This document shows, in pieces, positions 1 to 12,340 of a DNA stretch of 64,000 nt (position 1 is its first letter; each line of letters starts with the position of its first letter). Both the position numbers and the translations under genes were made by a program. The notes under the pieces are model-generated. The model was not told the DNA's origin. It did no database searches and saw only the letters and a program-made list of their open reading frames with translations. This DNA comes from Haplomitrium mnioides (Eukaryota; Marchantiophyta; Haplomitriopsida; Calobryales): contig JBNGIS010017782.1 of NCBI GenBank assembly GCA_049999725.1, positions 53,733 to 117,732 on the forward strand, given 5' to 3'.

Positions 1-294
1 TGTGGAAGTTGGTATGTTTCAATTGTGAAGATCCCAATCATTTTTGCTAATACTTGTCAACATCCAAAGCAAGTTGGAAACATTGCATTGTTTGGAAATT
101 GTAAATAGGGAAGTTATACAAGAGAAAATTGTCCAACAACATTTCAAAATCCCCAACGTGTTGTTCGATTCTTTCAGATTCCGGTGGAAGATGAGATCAA
201 TATTGGCCAAATTGAAGAGAGTTCTCATTACAAATATCAAGTATATCGTGTGAAGACCCAAAGTGGGGCAAAGAGGTAGATAAGAAATAAACAT
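1..294 (+). pseudogene. Gag nucleocapsid (CCHC zinc knuckle) remnant, element C
   Basis: Two degenerate zinc knuckles can be read. The first begins CFNCEDPNHF in one frame and is then broken. The second, after a frame change, reads C-x2-C-x4-Y-x4-C with a Tyr where His should bind zinc (GSYTRENCP). The second frame then stays open to a stop just before position 290. Gag knuckles bind retrotransposon RNA during packaging. This is the C-terminal end of gag only, since the capsid part lies beyond the window edge. No functional start is expected. Confidence 0.65.
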
Positions 295-388
295 CTAAGA
301 AAACACCCCTAAAAATTCTGAAGTGTTCTTCAATGCCTATAAATAAAGTCATGAATGATTCATACTATAACTGAAATCATCCTAAAAA

Positions 389-1099
389 TTGTTTTCCAAA
401 GTTGAGCATGATGTATCCAATGAACTTCCAGCACAACTCCAAAATGAGTTGCATAGGCAAGTTTGTTTCAAAGACCTTCAACCCACCAGAGCAAAATTTG
501 AAAAGGTAAAGGTCAAGGAATCGCCAAAAGGTTATGGCTTGGCAACAGATATTGGAGGTCGCCAAGCCAACACTATGTTTGAAGAATTGATAAGAACGTT
601 TCTTCAATCAAAACAAGTAGTCTGGAGATTAGTCGCGGGACATATGAGAAACCCAGTAATGTCTGTCATTCATGCATGGAATGCGGAAGTTCGTGATGAC
701 ATGAGAGCCCCAAAAGTTGATGTTGAAATTGTTGAATGCATTATTCAAGGAGTACTAGTTGATGGAGTTTCATGTGTGAATATTATAATTGAGAAAACAA
801 TGCATGATTTGGAAGTTTAAGGACTTAAACCCACATTTAAAATTCCTCAAATGGCAGATTAGATGAGAGTTGTTCTAATTGGGACATTTAACGAAGTTCC
901 AATAATTACATGTGGAGTCACTTTTCAATTGGACTATGTGGTGATTAAACCACTAGTGACAAGTTCTTATCTATTGTTGTTGGGAAGACCTTGGTTATAT
1001 GAGGTTGGAGTGGTTACTGATTGGCAGAAAAAGAAGATGATGTTTGGACACAATCCACAAATCACTTTGCTACTAAGGAAGTTTATCATCGAGAAATAG
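389..1099 (+). pseudogene. Retropepsin-like aspartic protease, element C
   Basis: One reading frame spans this interval with in-frame stops near 818 and 860. The active-site segment reads VLVDGVSCVNI around 740-785, so the catalytic D-T/S-G triplet is D-G-V here. The C-terminal flap and core follow: the LDYVVIKP strand, then LLLLGRPWLYE, the usual hydrophobic-L-G-R-P-W-L signature of plant Gypsy proteases. In the family this domain cuts the Gag-Pol polyprotein. The two stops make it inactive. Neighbours are gag on the left and RT on the right, in normal Gypsy order. Confidence 0.8.
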
Positions 1100-2205
1100 C
1101 CAAAGAGTTGCGAGGATATACTTCGAATTGGTCATCAAAAGCCAATACTAATCAGTAGAGAATTATTGAGGGATTTCAATGGTTAAGTGATAAGGTGACT
1201 AAAGAGATTCAAAGAGGACCTTGTCAACAAAATAGAGAAGGGGAACTTTTGGAAGAGAATGATGAGCCAGAAATTCACTGTTGGGTTGTAAAAATGAATG
1301 ATGATTTACCTACATGAGCTAATAATATTGTTGAAATACCAAGTATGGTTGCGGTTCTTCCACAACCACCTCTTGAAATGGCTGCTATGTGGAAAGGATT
1401 CTCCAAAGAGGATGAAATTTAGTTGGTGAAAATTGAGACTTAGTCGAATCCCAAAATTTTGAAGGTTTCAAAGGAAAAGACAAGAGAGGCATTGGAATCA
1501 TATGAAGGATTATCATCTGAATATTGAGACCTGTTTACTTGGAGTTCTAAGAAATTGAAGAGAGTAGCACATGAAGTTTGTCAACATCATATTCATTTGT
1601 AGAAGGATGTTGTTTAGTTCGTCAAAGACAATATCGGCTGAATTCAAATTTCTATTTGAAAGTGAAGAAGGAGATTTAGAAATTGCTTTAGGCAGATTTT
1701 GTTTTTCCAATGGTGAATTCTTAATGGGTTTCTCCACTGGTGATTGTCCCAAAAAAGGTTTGAAAGATTTAAGTATGTGTGGATTTCAGGAAGTTAAATG
1801 ATGCGACAAAGAAGGATTTGCATTGTATACCATTTATTGATAGTATCTTGGATGCGGTGGTAGGAAAGGAATGTCATTTTTTTTGTGGACATATTTAATG
1901 GATATAATTAGATCTTTATTCATCCAGAAGATCAAGATAAGACTATGTTTACTATAGATTGGGGAACATATGCATATAAAGTGATGGCATATGGGTTGTG
2001 TAACGTGTCTCCGACATTTACCCACTTGATGACTACAATTTTTAAAGATTATCTGCAAATCTTTATGGAAGTTATTCTTGATGATTTTTGTGATCATTTA
2101 ACTACGGGAAGTCATTTAAGTTTTCTCTCGAAGTGTTTTGATCAATGTCAGAAATTTGAAATCTATTTGCATCCGGAGAAATGCTGTTTTGAGATGTGTT
2201 AGGTA
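1100..2205 (+). pseudogene. Protease-RT linker and reverse transcriptase, element C
   Basis: The acidic linker (1100-1490) is followed by pre-RT text recognisable by eye: a DLFTWS..LK segment near 1530, then an H-x2-H pair. The RT fingers are scattered over two frames: DFRKLNDATKK near 1780-1815 and CIPFIDSILDAV near 1820-1850. The palm is better preserved at 1945-2202, with TIDWGTYAYKVMAYGL and the catalytic VILDDF near 2080. Similarity ends just after the HPEKC segment near 2180. Multiple frameshifts and stops mean a dead copy. The thumb and everything after it is missing. Confidence 0.8.
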
Positions 2206-2225
2206 AAGATGGCACATAGCATGAG

Positions 2226-2914
2226 GGGGAACCCTGCTTCTATGTATGTTGTAGTATATTGCCTGGAATAAGCTCATAAAAGCTCATGAGCTATATTAGT
2301 CCTCATAGATAGTGAATGTGCTGGTCAGCTTGATTTGTTTTAGTTCCAATGAGTCTAGTTCAGTCAACCTGCACACATGAACGGTGCTTTTTTGCTCAAG
2401 CTAACTAAGGACAAAACTCGATTGTGGTGGTAGTAAGGTCCACCAGAACTTGAGTGGCTGTGAGGGTGCTTATCTTTCCCTCAGAACCTGCAAACAATTT
2501 TTGGGAAAATGGCTTGTCTTTGTGTGCAGGTCTAATTTTAGGTTCAGGTCCAAGGTGAAATGCCAATAGCAAGAAACAAGTAAAGCAAAAGCATGTGAAA
2601 TTCACTTTTGTTGTAAGTTAAAAAAGCAGAAAATCACAAGCCAAACATAAAATAATATCCAACAGAATAACATATAAGGAAATAGTATTTTTAATGGAAT
2701 TTAGATATGGTTTATGGCCAGTACAAAGTATTGATCTAATACACAAGTTATAGCCAGCGTTAACACTGCTTAATAGTCCCCTTCTACGAAACACTAGCCC
2801 TCACATACCTTGACACAATGCCCAACACTCTATAATCTCTCTCTGAGAACATACCACCACAAGAATGCTTGCATATGGATAGGCTAGACTTTGCTCACAT
2901 GGTACACATTTCTC
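2226..2914. other. Gene-free stretch right of element C
   Basis: No domain, LTR terminus or RNA gene is recognised. The abrupt loss of RT similarity at about 2225 marks a truncation or deletion boundary rather than a recognisable LTR. Confidence 0.5.
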
Positions 2915-3142
2915 TCACAAAACAAACAACACGGAAATTATTTCAAATGTTTTTCTTACCTTAGCCACCAGCCATAGAATCCACCTTAGGAAGCAACCAT
3001 GGCGATTTGAACCAACTCGTGACTCTAAAATAACGTTGTCATTGCCAATCGTGAACTTGACATCTCTCTTTCTCCAATCAATAACCACCTCAAAGAAATC
3101 TTTGTGACATAGCCAGGATAGAACTCTCCTTGATTCATCCAC
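2915..3142 (-). other. Unrecognised 75-codon open frame
   Basis: A minus-strand open frame with a plausible protein-like composition: a basic and aromatic core with the segment GSNRHGCFLRWILWLV. I do not recognise it. It could be a remnant of an ORF1-type or other mobile-element protein, or chance. There is no neighbouring coding context on that strand. Low certainty. Confidence 0.2.
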
Positions 3143-6029
3143 CTTCAGTACTCACCTCGGTGTCCTTTAGATTTGGAATAACTCTAACCTTCTACCATGT
3201 TCTGTAATTTGTTTGTCTGAGCTACTTCAGACCCCACCCTAGTCATCCATATCTTAACTCCATCCTCTACCCATCCTACTTGTCTTCAGCACCAACAACC
3301 AAATCCAAGTTGTCTTCTTGGTCGCCAAGTCTTCCTTGCTCTAATCAGTCTCTTCTCTCCCTAAAACACCCAACTCGATCAATACCCTCACTGTATTCCA
3401 GGTCCATTTGGTTCCTTGTCTTAACTGACTTTCTCTACCCTACATCCCACTTCTTTTCATGCACTAAATTTCCTACCTTGAATCGAGTTAAGTGATGGTT
3501 TCCCGCTCCTTCCTTTACTGCCTTTAGACAATGTACATACATTTTAGCCTTCCATTTTATAACCCGTAATCCTTCGTGACTTTAATCTTCCTTCTGTGGT
3601 ACCTTCCATCCGCTAATCATGTTCAAGACCACCTATGCCTTTCTCTGCTTCTATTTCCTCCTTAATTCTCAAGACTTACACAATCTTCTTCCCTTCCATA
3701 TAACTCCACCCAACAAATTGTCTCAGGCTATTGTAATAGTAAGATTTACTTCATTCTCTTTCTATTTCTTTTTTTTTTTCTTTCCTACAGAGCACCATGA
3801 AGGGAAAACTTTGGCAAAGCTTTCAAACAAAGGAAAAGGGAGTATGTCGCCCTCCCTTATGGACCTGGTACATGAGTGGCAGCAGCCTCGTCCACTCTAC
3901 TATGTGGCCTATTCCCGCTCCAGCATAGAGCTCGAATTTCATCACCACCCGAGCTAATTGCACCTAGGCCATGCTACATTTGGGATTGGATTTCTCATTC
4001 CATACCTTCTCAACTTCCTTCCTGCTTCTATTTCCTTAGCAGCCCGATTTAAGTGGTGTTTCACTTCTGCATCAGCTGCATCCAATCTACAAGAAGAAGC
4101 CAGGTACGATTAACTCCTTTGAAACTTTATGCAGTGTGAGGGGCCAGAACCGACACCTTCATCCTTTGAACAACTTGATGTTGTCCCCTCTTCCCTTCTT
4201 CAAATTTCTCTAATGCGCAAGGAGCTCAAAACCAAGGCATCTACTCTTGTATACAAGCTGATCGACGCAGTATGGATAGCAGCACCAACAATTATGCAAA
4301 CAAGAAATTCAATCAATTCGATGAGGGAGAAGTTCTGAACCTAGCAGGTACATTCAAGTGTTGATTGGTAAGTTGATTGGCAGAAAATTTAGGAGCACCA
4401 ATCTCCACGGCTGGATTTCGAGGTAACAGGACTCCCCACATCAAGAATTACCAAGGAATTTGTGCTCACAACTCCTCATCTATTAGCCTATAGCCTCTAT
4501 ACCCAATTAGGATTAAAATGGGATGTTGCGCTCTTCCTTCTCACCCTTCCTCATTCTGCATTAGGACTCTTTTGATTGGCTTTCATCTTCAATCTCTCGA
4601 TTTCTGTCAAACTTAGCCGCAATCAATTCCTCTGCCCAACCTCTATGTCGCGCCTCTCTCCCTGGCACTAACCTCAAAAAGAGCTAATTCTGAGGAAAGA
4701 GGAGTGACACGGTGTAGCAGGGTCTTTTATGATATGGCCCAGTACCCTGTTTTATCTCTTCTACACACTAATGGCTGTGCATTGCCTAGCGACAACCTCA
4801 CTCCACGTCAACCCCAAGAACCACAGCCACTTCCTCTCTTCAAGCACAACCCCAAGCTAGAACCAACACTCGCTCAGATCTGTCTCTCCAGTGGAAATTC
4901 ATTCTTGCTCGGGAACTGCTTCCAAACCTTCATACCTACACCATTTTAGAGGGCGACATACTCCTAAGAGCTTAACGCGACTCCTGCACAGGAAATATGC
5001 AAGGGCCAACTACTCTAGCACCCTTACTACACCCTCACTGCACTCTCTAACTGCTCTAGATGACCTCTTGCCCTTATTCACAATTATACAATAAAGGCTA
5101 TAAACGTATCTACACTATTCACATAGCACAAGCATAGAGCACCATCGACCAACAACTCCACACACCACCTGAGTCTCCCCCATAGCACTTCACACTTTGG
5201 CCATCCCACTCAGGCATGAGCCTCTAGACAGTTTAAACCCTCCATCGTTTGAGGGGCTTGGATTCACTTCCACAAGCTCGGAAGAGGTCTGCGTAACTTC
5301 CACCCCTAGAAGACAGTCTTATCGACTACTAGAACCCACTCCACTTGATACCTCGACCGGATCTTCTCCGTAGTGCGCATGCACTAACTCAGCCACCCCT
5401 TGCCTTTGGCCCCCCTTAAAATGCAAACCAGCAACACCCTCTAACCATTAATGGGGCTGAATCCCCTTCACAATCACGAACTGAGATGACCCCTGGTCCT
5501 CCTTGGTTGCCTCTCACGACTCCCAGCTGAACACCCTCTCTTCTTCTGCAAGTATCAATCCACCTATTAATGTTGGTCCATCCTCTAGAATGAGTTCACC
5601 TAGATTGTCCGAGCCTCAAGAGACTCTTGCCCAACGATTATCGGATCCTCTCTAGTTCCCCTCCACTCATTTGGCCCCCATACGCAAGTATACTCGCTTC
5701 AATCAAAAAATTACCAAAGCGCGTCCTCTGTTCCTTGATGTTCCCCTTGCACAAGATCTTCAACGACACTTACCAATCGACCTCTCAACCTCTAGACTCC
5801 CAACACCTTCAACAATGCATTTGCGCACACCCTTGTACACATCCACGCTTCCTAAATCGCACATACCGCCTCAAGGTTAAGCATTCAATCACAATGTGTC
5901 GCACGCATCATCGACCAAGCATCAACGCACACACTTGTACGCTTCCACGCCTCCTCGACATGCACCAGTCCCCCACTCTTTGACGTGAGGACTATCTATA
6001 CTCCAGTTCATTTGTCTCCTCCTTGCCTA
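3143..6029. other. Pyrimidine-rich region without recognisable gene
   Basis: The plus strand is strongly C+T-biased with short open frames on the plus strand (3619-3957, 4704-4949, 4891-5094, 5627-5983). None shows a domain I know. A T-rich run ending in a CAG, at 3760-3790, resembles a 3' splice-acceptor polypyrimidine tract, but no exon structure follows from it. Possible sources are degraded LINE or LTR leader sequence. I can support no specific call. Confidence 0.4.
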
Positions 6030-6662
6030 CAATGAATCTTGGCCCTTCCTTCTTGAAGTCCCGCCATCCAACGGCAGTGAGAGCAGCCCCCCCCTCCCCC
6101 CCACACAGATGTTCTTAAACAACCAGGTGCTCAAGAGATAACACCTAATCCAAGAACTCTGATGATCAGCCATCTGATGAAATGATCCGAACAAGATAAG
6201 ATCAACTCGATGAGGTGATCCGATGAATATAGGTTCAGCCTGGATCCGATAATGACTCCGCTGAAGAGGGGATCGGCCATCCGATGGAAATAGGAATGAC
6301 CTGGATCTGAAGAAGGGTATCGAGACAAACCCGATTGACCATATCGGTTGTGACCCTCGACGGTAGACCCCGATCATCAACGGTGGACCCACATGATTGA
6401 CGGCAGACCCGATATCGGGTCAACCTCGATAGTTGACTGACCCCAATGAACCGCCGCCCGACGCCGTCATTCAAGTGGAAGTTGGACCGCCATAGCTGGA
6501 AGAAATAAAGGGCAAGGTTGTACGAAGGACAGTCAACTCCGATGCTTTGACTTCTTTCGATGGAGCATATTCTGACCCCGACGAAACCAATAAAACTCCA
6601 ATAGAAGAATGAATCTGAAAGAATGAACCTACATGACCTCGATCAGACCAGTTAGCACCCAA
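6030..6662. repeat. Degenerate direct repeats rich in GATCCGAT/GATC
   Basis: Within a GC-richer island, related short segments recur. A unit resembling AATAGG...CCTGGATCYGA appears near 6228-6250 and 6288-6310. Three units of roughly 23 bases around ACGGYRGACCC lie between about 6357 and 6415. Several minus-strand frames overlap here, which is expected from a low-complexity GC-rich repeat and not evidence of a gene. Confidence 0.45.
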
Positions 6663-9062
6663 TGGAATAGAGTGTCCTCAGACCCCTCTTGTTCTGTCGC
6701 TGCCTTCCGAAGGTCGTTGCATTCTTCATTCTCCTCTACTTCCTTCAACTCCGATTGTGTTGGGAGCACCTTCCTTCCTTCTCGTTGTCAAGCCCAATGA
6801 CTACTCCAATAGTTCAAGAATTAAAAACATAGATCCCTGCCTTGCTTTAAGCTCTTCCTTTGTTGTTGAGTCGTTGCTTCTATCTAGTTCATCCGATCTC
6901 CCTCGTCTTGCCTTGAATCTTCCGCTTCCAAAATCGCTCCATACTCAGCTTCCTTGGAGAGTCTCCTCGTAGTCTCTTTGGAGAATGTCCCCCCTTTCTC
7001 TCATCTCAATTCTGATTTCTTCACTCCAATGCCTTACTAGATGAGTAATTGTAGATCCACTCTCTAGATCACCTATATTGGATACTTCAATGTATCTGGA
7101 ATATCTTCACTTTTAGAAATAGAGAAACGCTCCAATGATGCTTCCAAATTCACCAAATTTCTATTAAAGCCTCAAATCAAAGGGTGACACTCTACGTTCA
7201 CCTTTGCTTTTTATTCAGGTACCAACTTTCTCCTTGATTTTAGCACCAATTCTCCTTTTTTTTTTGCCTATGTCTTTGAGAACTCGTAGCATGATCGAGT
7301 GTGGATCCGGCAATTCAACTACCACTATACTCTCAATCTGTCTCTCTATCAACCTTCATCACACTTGTTTTTTTTGCATTTCTCTGTATTCTTCTTTTGG
7401 ATTCGACTCAGGTATGTATATCCTCTATGTCTTTAGCATTGAATGGTTGCTCTTGGATTTCTGCTATAACGCGATCAAGCATCCTAGCCAATATCGAGCA
7501 TGTCTTTTCTATCATCCATAGTAGCTTCAATCCTTTCCAGGATCCAATCCATGTCTGCAAGTTCATCTCCATTTCATTTTTGACCTCTCATGTTGGTCAC
7601 AAGTAGAATCCAATCGACTTGATGGGCAAGAGGTTGCAATTTGGCTAGGCCATATTGATCTATGATGTTTGAGCTGAAGAGGCTTAGAGGAACAAATACA
7701 GAATTCAGGCCACCATATAATCGAGTGACATCTAAGTTAATGTCACCCCCTCTGACTTAAGAAGTTTGTTGGACCTTCTGATCAGAATCTGTTCACCAAT
7801 GGTTGCCTTTTGCTATGTTCGATTTTCTATTTTTTCCATTCTTCCCCTATTGATTGCTTCAAGGGAAGTGGTGTACTAGATTTTGATCAAATCCCAAGGT
7901 CAAATGTTTATCCAAGCAAATCATGATTCCATCCTTCTACACAAAACCATCCAAAACCATATAGAATACCCCAAGAAGAGTGACATCAAGGTTACACATG
8001 TTGTTATCAAACAACTATCAAGCTTGAAAGTCGATTATAATCACTATGTCTGGAAATTTAAGTCAGTTCTCGATCCTCCTAATGACAGCTTCTTTGCGTA
8101 GAAATTGTGGGAGAAAAATACCTCCATTCTCTTCGATCAATTCATTGCATGCTGCTGTAGCATTCCACCAAAATGCTAATCAATCTTCCTCCCTCCTTCT
8201 TCAAGAGCCAACAACCAAGCTTTGTTTCTGCATGGCAGCTCTCCATCCTCTTTCAACAAAAACAATCTATTTTCCACACATGGTGCTGCAACAAGGAGAG
8301 GAGTAAAAAATGAAGCCTCCCTTCTTTTTTGATCTAGGGAGCCCTAACACAGGTGCCGGAAGGTATTTTCTTTTTTGACCTCCATTGTTGATGCACATTT
8401 CCTCCATCTTGACCATCCTTCCTATCTCAATTTCCACCTTTGGTTGGTAGCCTATGTTTAGCATTGAATTAATGTTTTAGTATTAAGTTTGTGTTTTCCA
8501 CTAAAACTAAATGACTTTTCATAAATCCACCTAGACACACATCACTTATACAAACACACACACTCACACATGCACAAAATTGACTTATTGATAACATTTT
8601 TTTTCCCTTTTTCCGTTGAATCACTATTTTCTCCGCCTTGGCTATCCGAGTTGCTGTTGATGCATTGATCTGGCGTGATACTTGTATTTTCATAAAGAAA
8701 TTACCATTCTTACACTTGCATTTCTAGATCCTAAAGAAATTTACTTTTAATTTCAATATCAATGTCTTTAATCTAATTTCTAACTGTTTGGACAATGTTC
8801 ACTGTTCATTATTTTTTCCCTTTGCATCCTTGTTTTCTCCTTTTTTGACAATTTGTTCTTCCTCTGTACTCTCTCTACATGCACCTCGACTTCTCATCGT
8901 GGACCCTAGCAGATGCTTTGATTCAATCCTGAGCATTGCGTGTGAAGAATGTAGCTTGGCTTCTATGGAACTCCCAAGGATGGGCCGCCGCTTGGTGGCA
9001 AGAAATAGAAGACAAGAGAAAGGGATTGACAAAACAAGGAGTAGGGCACATCCCAGACACCT
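6663..9062. other. Gene-free stretch with low-complexity pyrimidine tracts
   Basis: T- and CT-rich tracts occur (for example near 7255-7265 and 8580-8610). Short plus-strand frames at 7204-7606, 7883-8101 and 8788-9072 show no domain I can name. I see no LTR pair, tRNA or splice-supported gene. Confidence 0.4.
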
Positions 9063-10340
9063 TCAAACATGACAAATCACACAATAGAGCTTAAAATGAT
9101 TGGCATTCACAAGGGCAACAAAGATAGCACCATCTAATATAGAAAGACTCAAATAGCCATGAGGATGTACGATTGGCAACTTGTAAGGGCCACACCAGTG
9201 TGAAGTAAATTTAGGGGAGAATTTTAAGAATCTCATATCAAAAACCAAAACTAGGTCATTGATCTCAAATGTTCTCATCTTAATTTTCTTGTTATGTATA
9301 AGCTTGGTGCGGTGTTGGTTCGCAAAACATAGATTAGAGGCTTGGATTTGATCTTCTTGCAAATTTTCTAAGGTTGTAGGTCAGTGTTTACGGGACTCTA
9401 AGAGTCTTTATTGATTTGTAATTGCAACCCGCAAGGAAGAGACTTATATTTCAATAGGCAGCAAAGCCTCTTGCCCATACACTTGATGGAATGGTGTAAA
9501 ACTTGTTGTGACCTTTGACATTGAGCGATAAGCCCATAAGACGACATGTAGATGTTCGTCCCAACTAGATCTGTGATGAGGTACGGTTTTGGTCAATATG
9601 GCTTTTAGATCTTTGTTGGTAATCTCAACCCAATCACTTACTTGAGGATGGTATGGGGCACATATACGATGGCAGATCAAGTACCAGGCTGTGAAAGCTT
9701 TGATAACCTCATTCAAAAAATGAGTGCCACAATCACTAACAAGCTCTAAAGGACAACCAATTCTAGTTAAAACTTGAGAATACAAAAAGGAAGCAACTAA
9801 TATAGCATTATCAACATGAAGGGCAATAGCTTCCGCCTATTTGGTAGCATAGTCAGTTGTTGCTAGGATATATTGACTTTGATGAGAGCGAGATGGTGGA
9901 GCAATGGAACCTATCAAGTCCAATCCCCATTCCTCAAATGCAGATAATGATAGGATTGATACCATTGGCATCTCCAGATTGTGTGTAGGCTTGTCTTTTC
10001 TCTGGCAAACATCACAGCAACGGGCAAATTTGTGTGAATTGGCAAATAAGGTAGGCTACCAATAGCCAAAGTAGAGTACTTTTCTTGCGATTGCCTTGCT
10101 TGCAAAATTTCCTCCACATGTAGAGGTGTGGCAGCCTTATAAAACTTGCACTATCTGTGGTGGTACTAGACATCTTTGCAAGACTTCATCCATATACATT
10201 CTATATAAAATACTCAAAAGAATAGTATTAGGGGCAGCAGATCTTGTGAAAGCTTGATGTTGATCACACTTGATATGTATAAGAAGACTACCACTAGTGA
10301 GGTAGGCAATGAGATGGTTGTACATAGGATAAGCAGACAA
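9063..10340 (-). pseudogene. Integrase, element Y1
   Basis: Minus-strand integrase inserts element cDNA into chromosomes. In order: a linker with MDEVLQRCLVPPQ (about 10150-10190); the zinc-binding domain, where the second His of the H-x-H part is Asn (STCGGNFA) and the Cys pair is CCDVC; and the core with GLDLIGS (first Asp), SDCGTHFLNEV (second Asp, about 9740) and WVEITNK (Glu). The C-terminal domain follows at 9063-9362 with FEINDLVLVFD and WCGPYKL. Stops and frame breaks separate the parts. The His-to-Asn change alone would damage zinc binding. Confidence 0.85.
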
Positions 10341-10489
10341 CTATATACATGGAGGGTTAGGGCTGACTTTTGCAGTTACCAAGGTAGATATGTGAGAAAC
10401 CCAAAGGTCTGGAAAAATTTCATCCAAGGAGTCTGGATCAGGAGTTATTGGAACACAGGATAAAAGGTAACAATCCCCATGCTTAGTTT

Positions 10490-10636
10490 CTAGTCATACT
10501 TGCAATTGGAAATTAGACTCTTGGAGAAAAAGAACCCATTGAGCTAAGCGGACAGTAAGTTCATGTTTGTTAATGATGTACTTTAAGATGTCATGATCTA
10601 CAATGAAAGTGAAAGAGTGGTCAGATGTCAAGAATC
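10490..10636 (-). pseudogene. RNase H C-terminal remnant, element Y1
   Basis: The minus-strand frame reads FTFIVDHDILKYIINKHELT followed by an aromatic-Leu-rich QWVLFLQES segment. This matches the usual TDH-x-SLKYL-x-NK region of Gypsy RNase H, including its catalytic Asp. The rest of RNase H is absent. Confidence 0.75.
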
Positions 10637-10925
10637 CAAATGGATTTCAATTTGATTGTATCCAAAAAAACCACCCAAAAAATTGTACCATTGTTTTCTA
10701 GCTATGTTGTACAAAATAGTGTCTTTGAATGGAATAGGGAAGTGTTTTGGTATAGTGGCAGCACTAACAACCTTTAAATCCCCACAAACTCAAACTAACC
10801 CATCCGGTTTGGAGACTACCATGATAGGTGAGACTCAATCTATGAGTCATGCGTGGGAGATAATATCGACATGTAGCATTTTGGTAATGTCCTTCTGAAC
10901 CAACTTTGTGTATTTAGGATTCAGA
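10637..10925 (-). pseudogene. Reverse transcriptase N-terminal remnant, element Y1
   Basis: The minus-strand frame shows KLVQKDITKML near the right end, then VSPIMVVSKPDG, CGDLKVVSAAT and FPIPFKDTILYNIA, followed by a degenerate FLGGFFGYNQIEIH. These are the fingers and early palm of Gypsy RT. The sequence is cut before the catalytic Y/F-x-D-D motif, so no active site is present. Two or more stops occur (for example in the segment just before VSP). Confidence 0.85.
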
Positions 10926-10927
10926 TT

Positions 10928-12340
10928 GGTCATTGGAAAGATGGATTTTGTTGTTGCAAGAGTTTGAATTTAAAGTGTGTGCTCAATGTGGAAAGGTCTA
11001 TGCAAATGTAGATTTCTTGTCAAGCCACCTAAGGATCCAATGAATGATCAATTAGCACATGAGCATTTGTTTGATGTATTTGAAGATTTAGAGTTCAAGG
11101 AGATTAATGATTATCCATAAAGATGAAGTGGTTCATTATAGGATGACTCTAGAGAAAAGAGTAGTGTTTCAATACAAAATGTTGCCTAATACGGTATATC
11201 AAGGAATTCTCTATAAAATGAGACCTAATGAAGTTCTCTGAAAGTGTGTTGAAGGAGATGGTAGGAGGAAACTAATCTTAGCATTGCATGAAGATGTCGA
11301 ATGAGTTCATTTTGCGACCAAAAATACAATGAAGAAGATCTTGGAAAGTTGGTATTGGTGGCCAAAAATGAGTCAAGATGTGATGGAGTTTATTAAACAA
11401 TGTGATTCGTGTTAGAGGAAAAGATAGACGATCACAGTTTCTCATTGACTATTAGCTCTGATTTTTCCACTAGCACATTTTGAGAAGTGGGATTTGATTT
11501 TGTTGGACCTATTCAGCTTGCACGTCGATGGATTGATAATTGCTATACTTTGGTGGCAATCTACTATGCCACTAAATGGTCAGAAGATAAACCAATAAAG
11601 AGGGATACTTTGTATGTGGTGGCAGAGTTCTTATTTGATAATAATATTAGCCGATTCGGGTATCTATTGGAATTGGTCGGTGATCAAAAAACTCATTTTC
11701 TCATTTCAACAATCAAGAATATAACAAAGAGATATCTGATTAAGTACTAAAAGACTACACCTCTCAATTCGAGAGAAAATTTTATCATAGAAATTAAGTT
11801 AATGGGATTCTTTATAGAATTTTTAATAAGATTGGGGTAACTAATAAGATTTTATAGGATAGGAAAGTATCATCATCATTAAAGGTTTATCGAGCGACAA
11901 AGAAGATCTCAACACAAAAGACATCTTATTTTTTGGTTAATGAGATGCATGCGATTATACTAATAGAGTTAGCGGTACCAGCATTGCAAATCCAAATTAT
12001 AGATTGCCAACTATTGGAGGAAAGTGTGTGGTGGAGAACTTAAGACATCATTTAATTGGAGGAAGAAATGACAATAAGTTTGGAAAAGAATGAAGAGATC
12101 CAATGGCAACAGAAATGGAGACATGATTAGAATCTGAGATCCACCATGGTAAAAGAATATGATCTAGTTTTGGTCTATGAGTCTCATTGTGAGTTGTTTC
12201 CTAGGAAGCTTCAAAAAAGATGGGAAGGTCATTTTTGAGTAATTTGAGTGCATGATAATGGTTCAGTGAAGTTATATACATTGGAAGGAGAATTGTTTCC
12301 TACTCGTATTTATATCTATCTATTGAAGAAATATTTCCAC
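10928..12340 (+). pseudogene. RNase H tail and integrase, element X
   Basis: Starts with RWILLLQEFEFKV, the end of RNase H, then an NVDFLSSHL-like segment. The integrase zinc domain at about 11275-11415 reads ALHEDVE, stop, VHFA ... SWYWWPKM ... CDSC. The core at 11487-11750 has FDFVGPI (first Asp), YYATKWSE and VGDQKTHFL (second Asp). The catalytic Glu region is poorly preserved. The C-terminal domain at about 12150-12320 contains DLVLVYESH, LQKRWEGHF and LYTLEGELFPTRI. At least five stops occur. Integrase would insert the element's cDNA, and this copy is dead. Confidence 0.85.

Larger units (their letters stand above)
1..2225 (+). mobile_element. Element C: truncated, decayed Ty3/Gypsy gag-pro-RT fragment
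   Basis: Plus-strand remnant of a Ty3/Gypsy LTR retrotransposon entering from the left edge. In order it shows a gag zinc-knuckle zone, an aspartic protease, a protease-RT linker and reverse transcriptase up to just past the catalytic aspartates, after which similarity ends near 2225. RNase H, integrase and both LTRs are absent, so it is truncated on the right and cut by the window on the left. All domains carry stops or frame changes. Protease and RT wording resemble elements A and B further right, so I place it in the same broad group. The lineage call is inference. Confidence 0.85.
9063..10925 (-). mobile_element. Element Y1: minus-strand Ty3/Gypsy RT-RNase H-integrase fragment
   Basis: Read on the minus strand from 10925 leftward: the N-terminal half of RT, then an abrupt jump to the C-terminal part of RNase H, a linker, the integrase zinc domain, the catalytic core and the C-terminal domain. 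The RT palm, the RT thumb and most of RNase H are deleted at about 10635. The right end stops inside RT, exactly where plus-strand element X begins, so the two fragments are head-to-head. A second fragment of the same family lies at 43860-44410. No LTR of this family was identified. Confidence 0.85.

Noticed and set aside
3760-3790. Splice acceptor of a host gene
   Set aside because: A T-rich run ending in CAG alone is weak; no downstream exon or matching donor could be supported.
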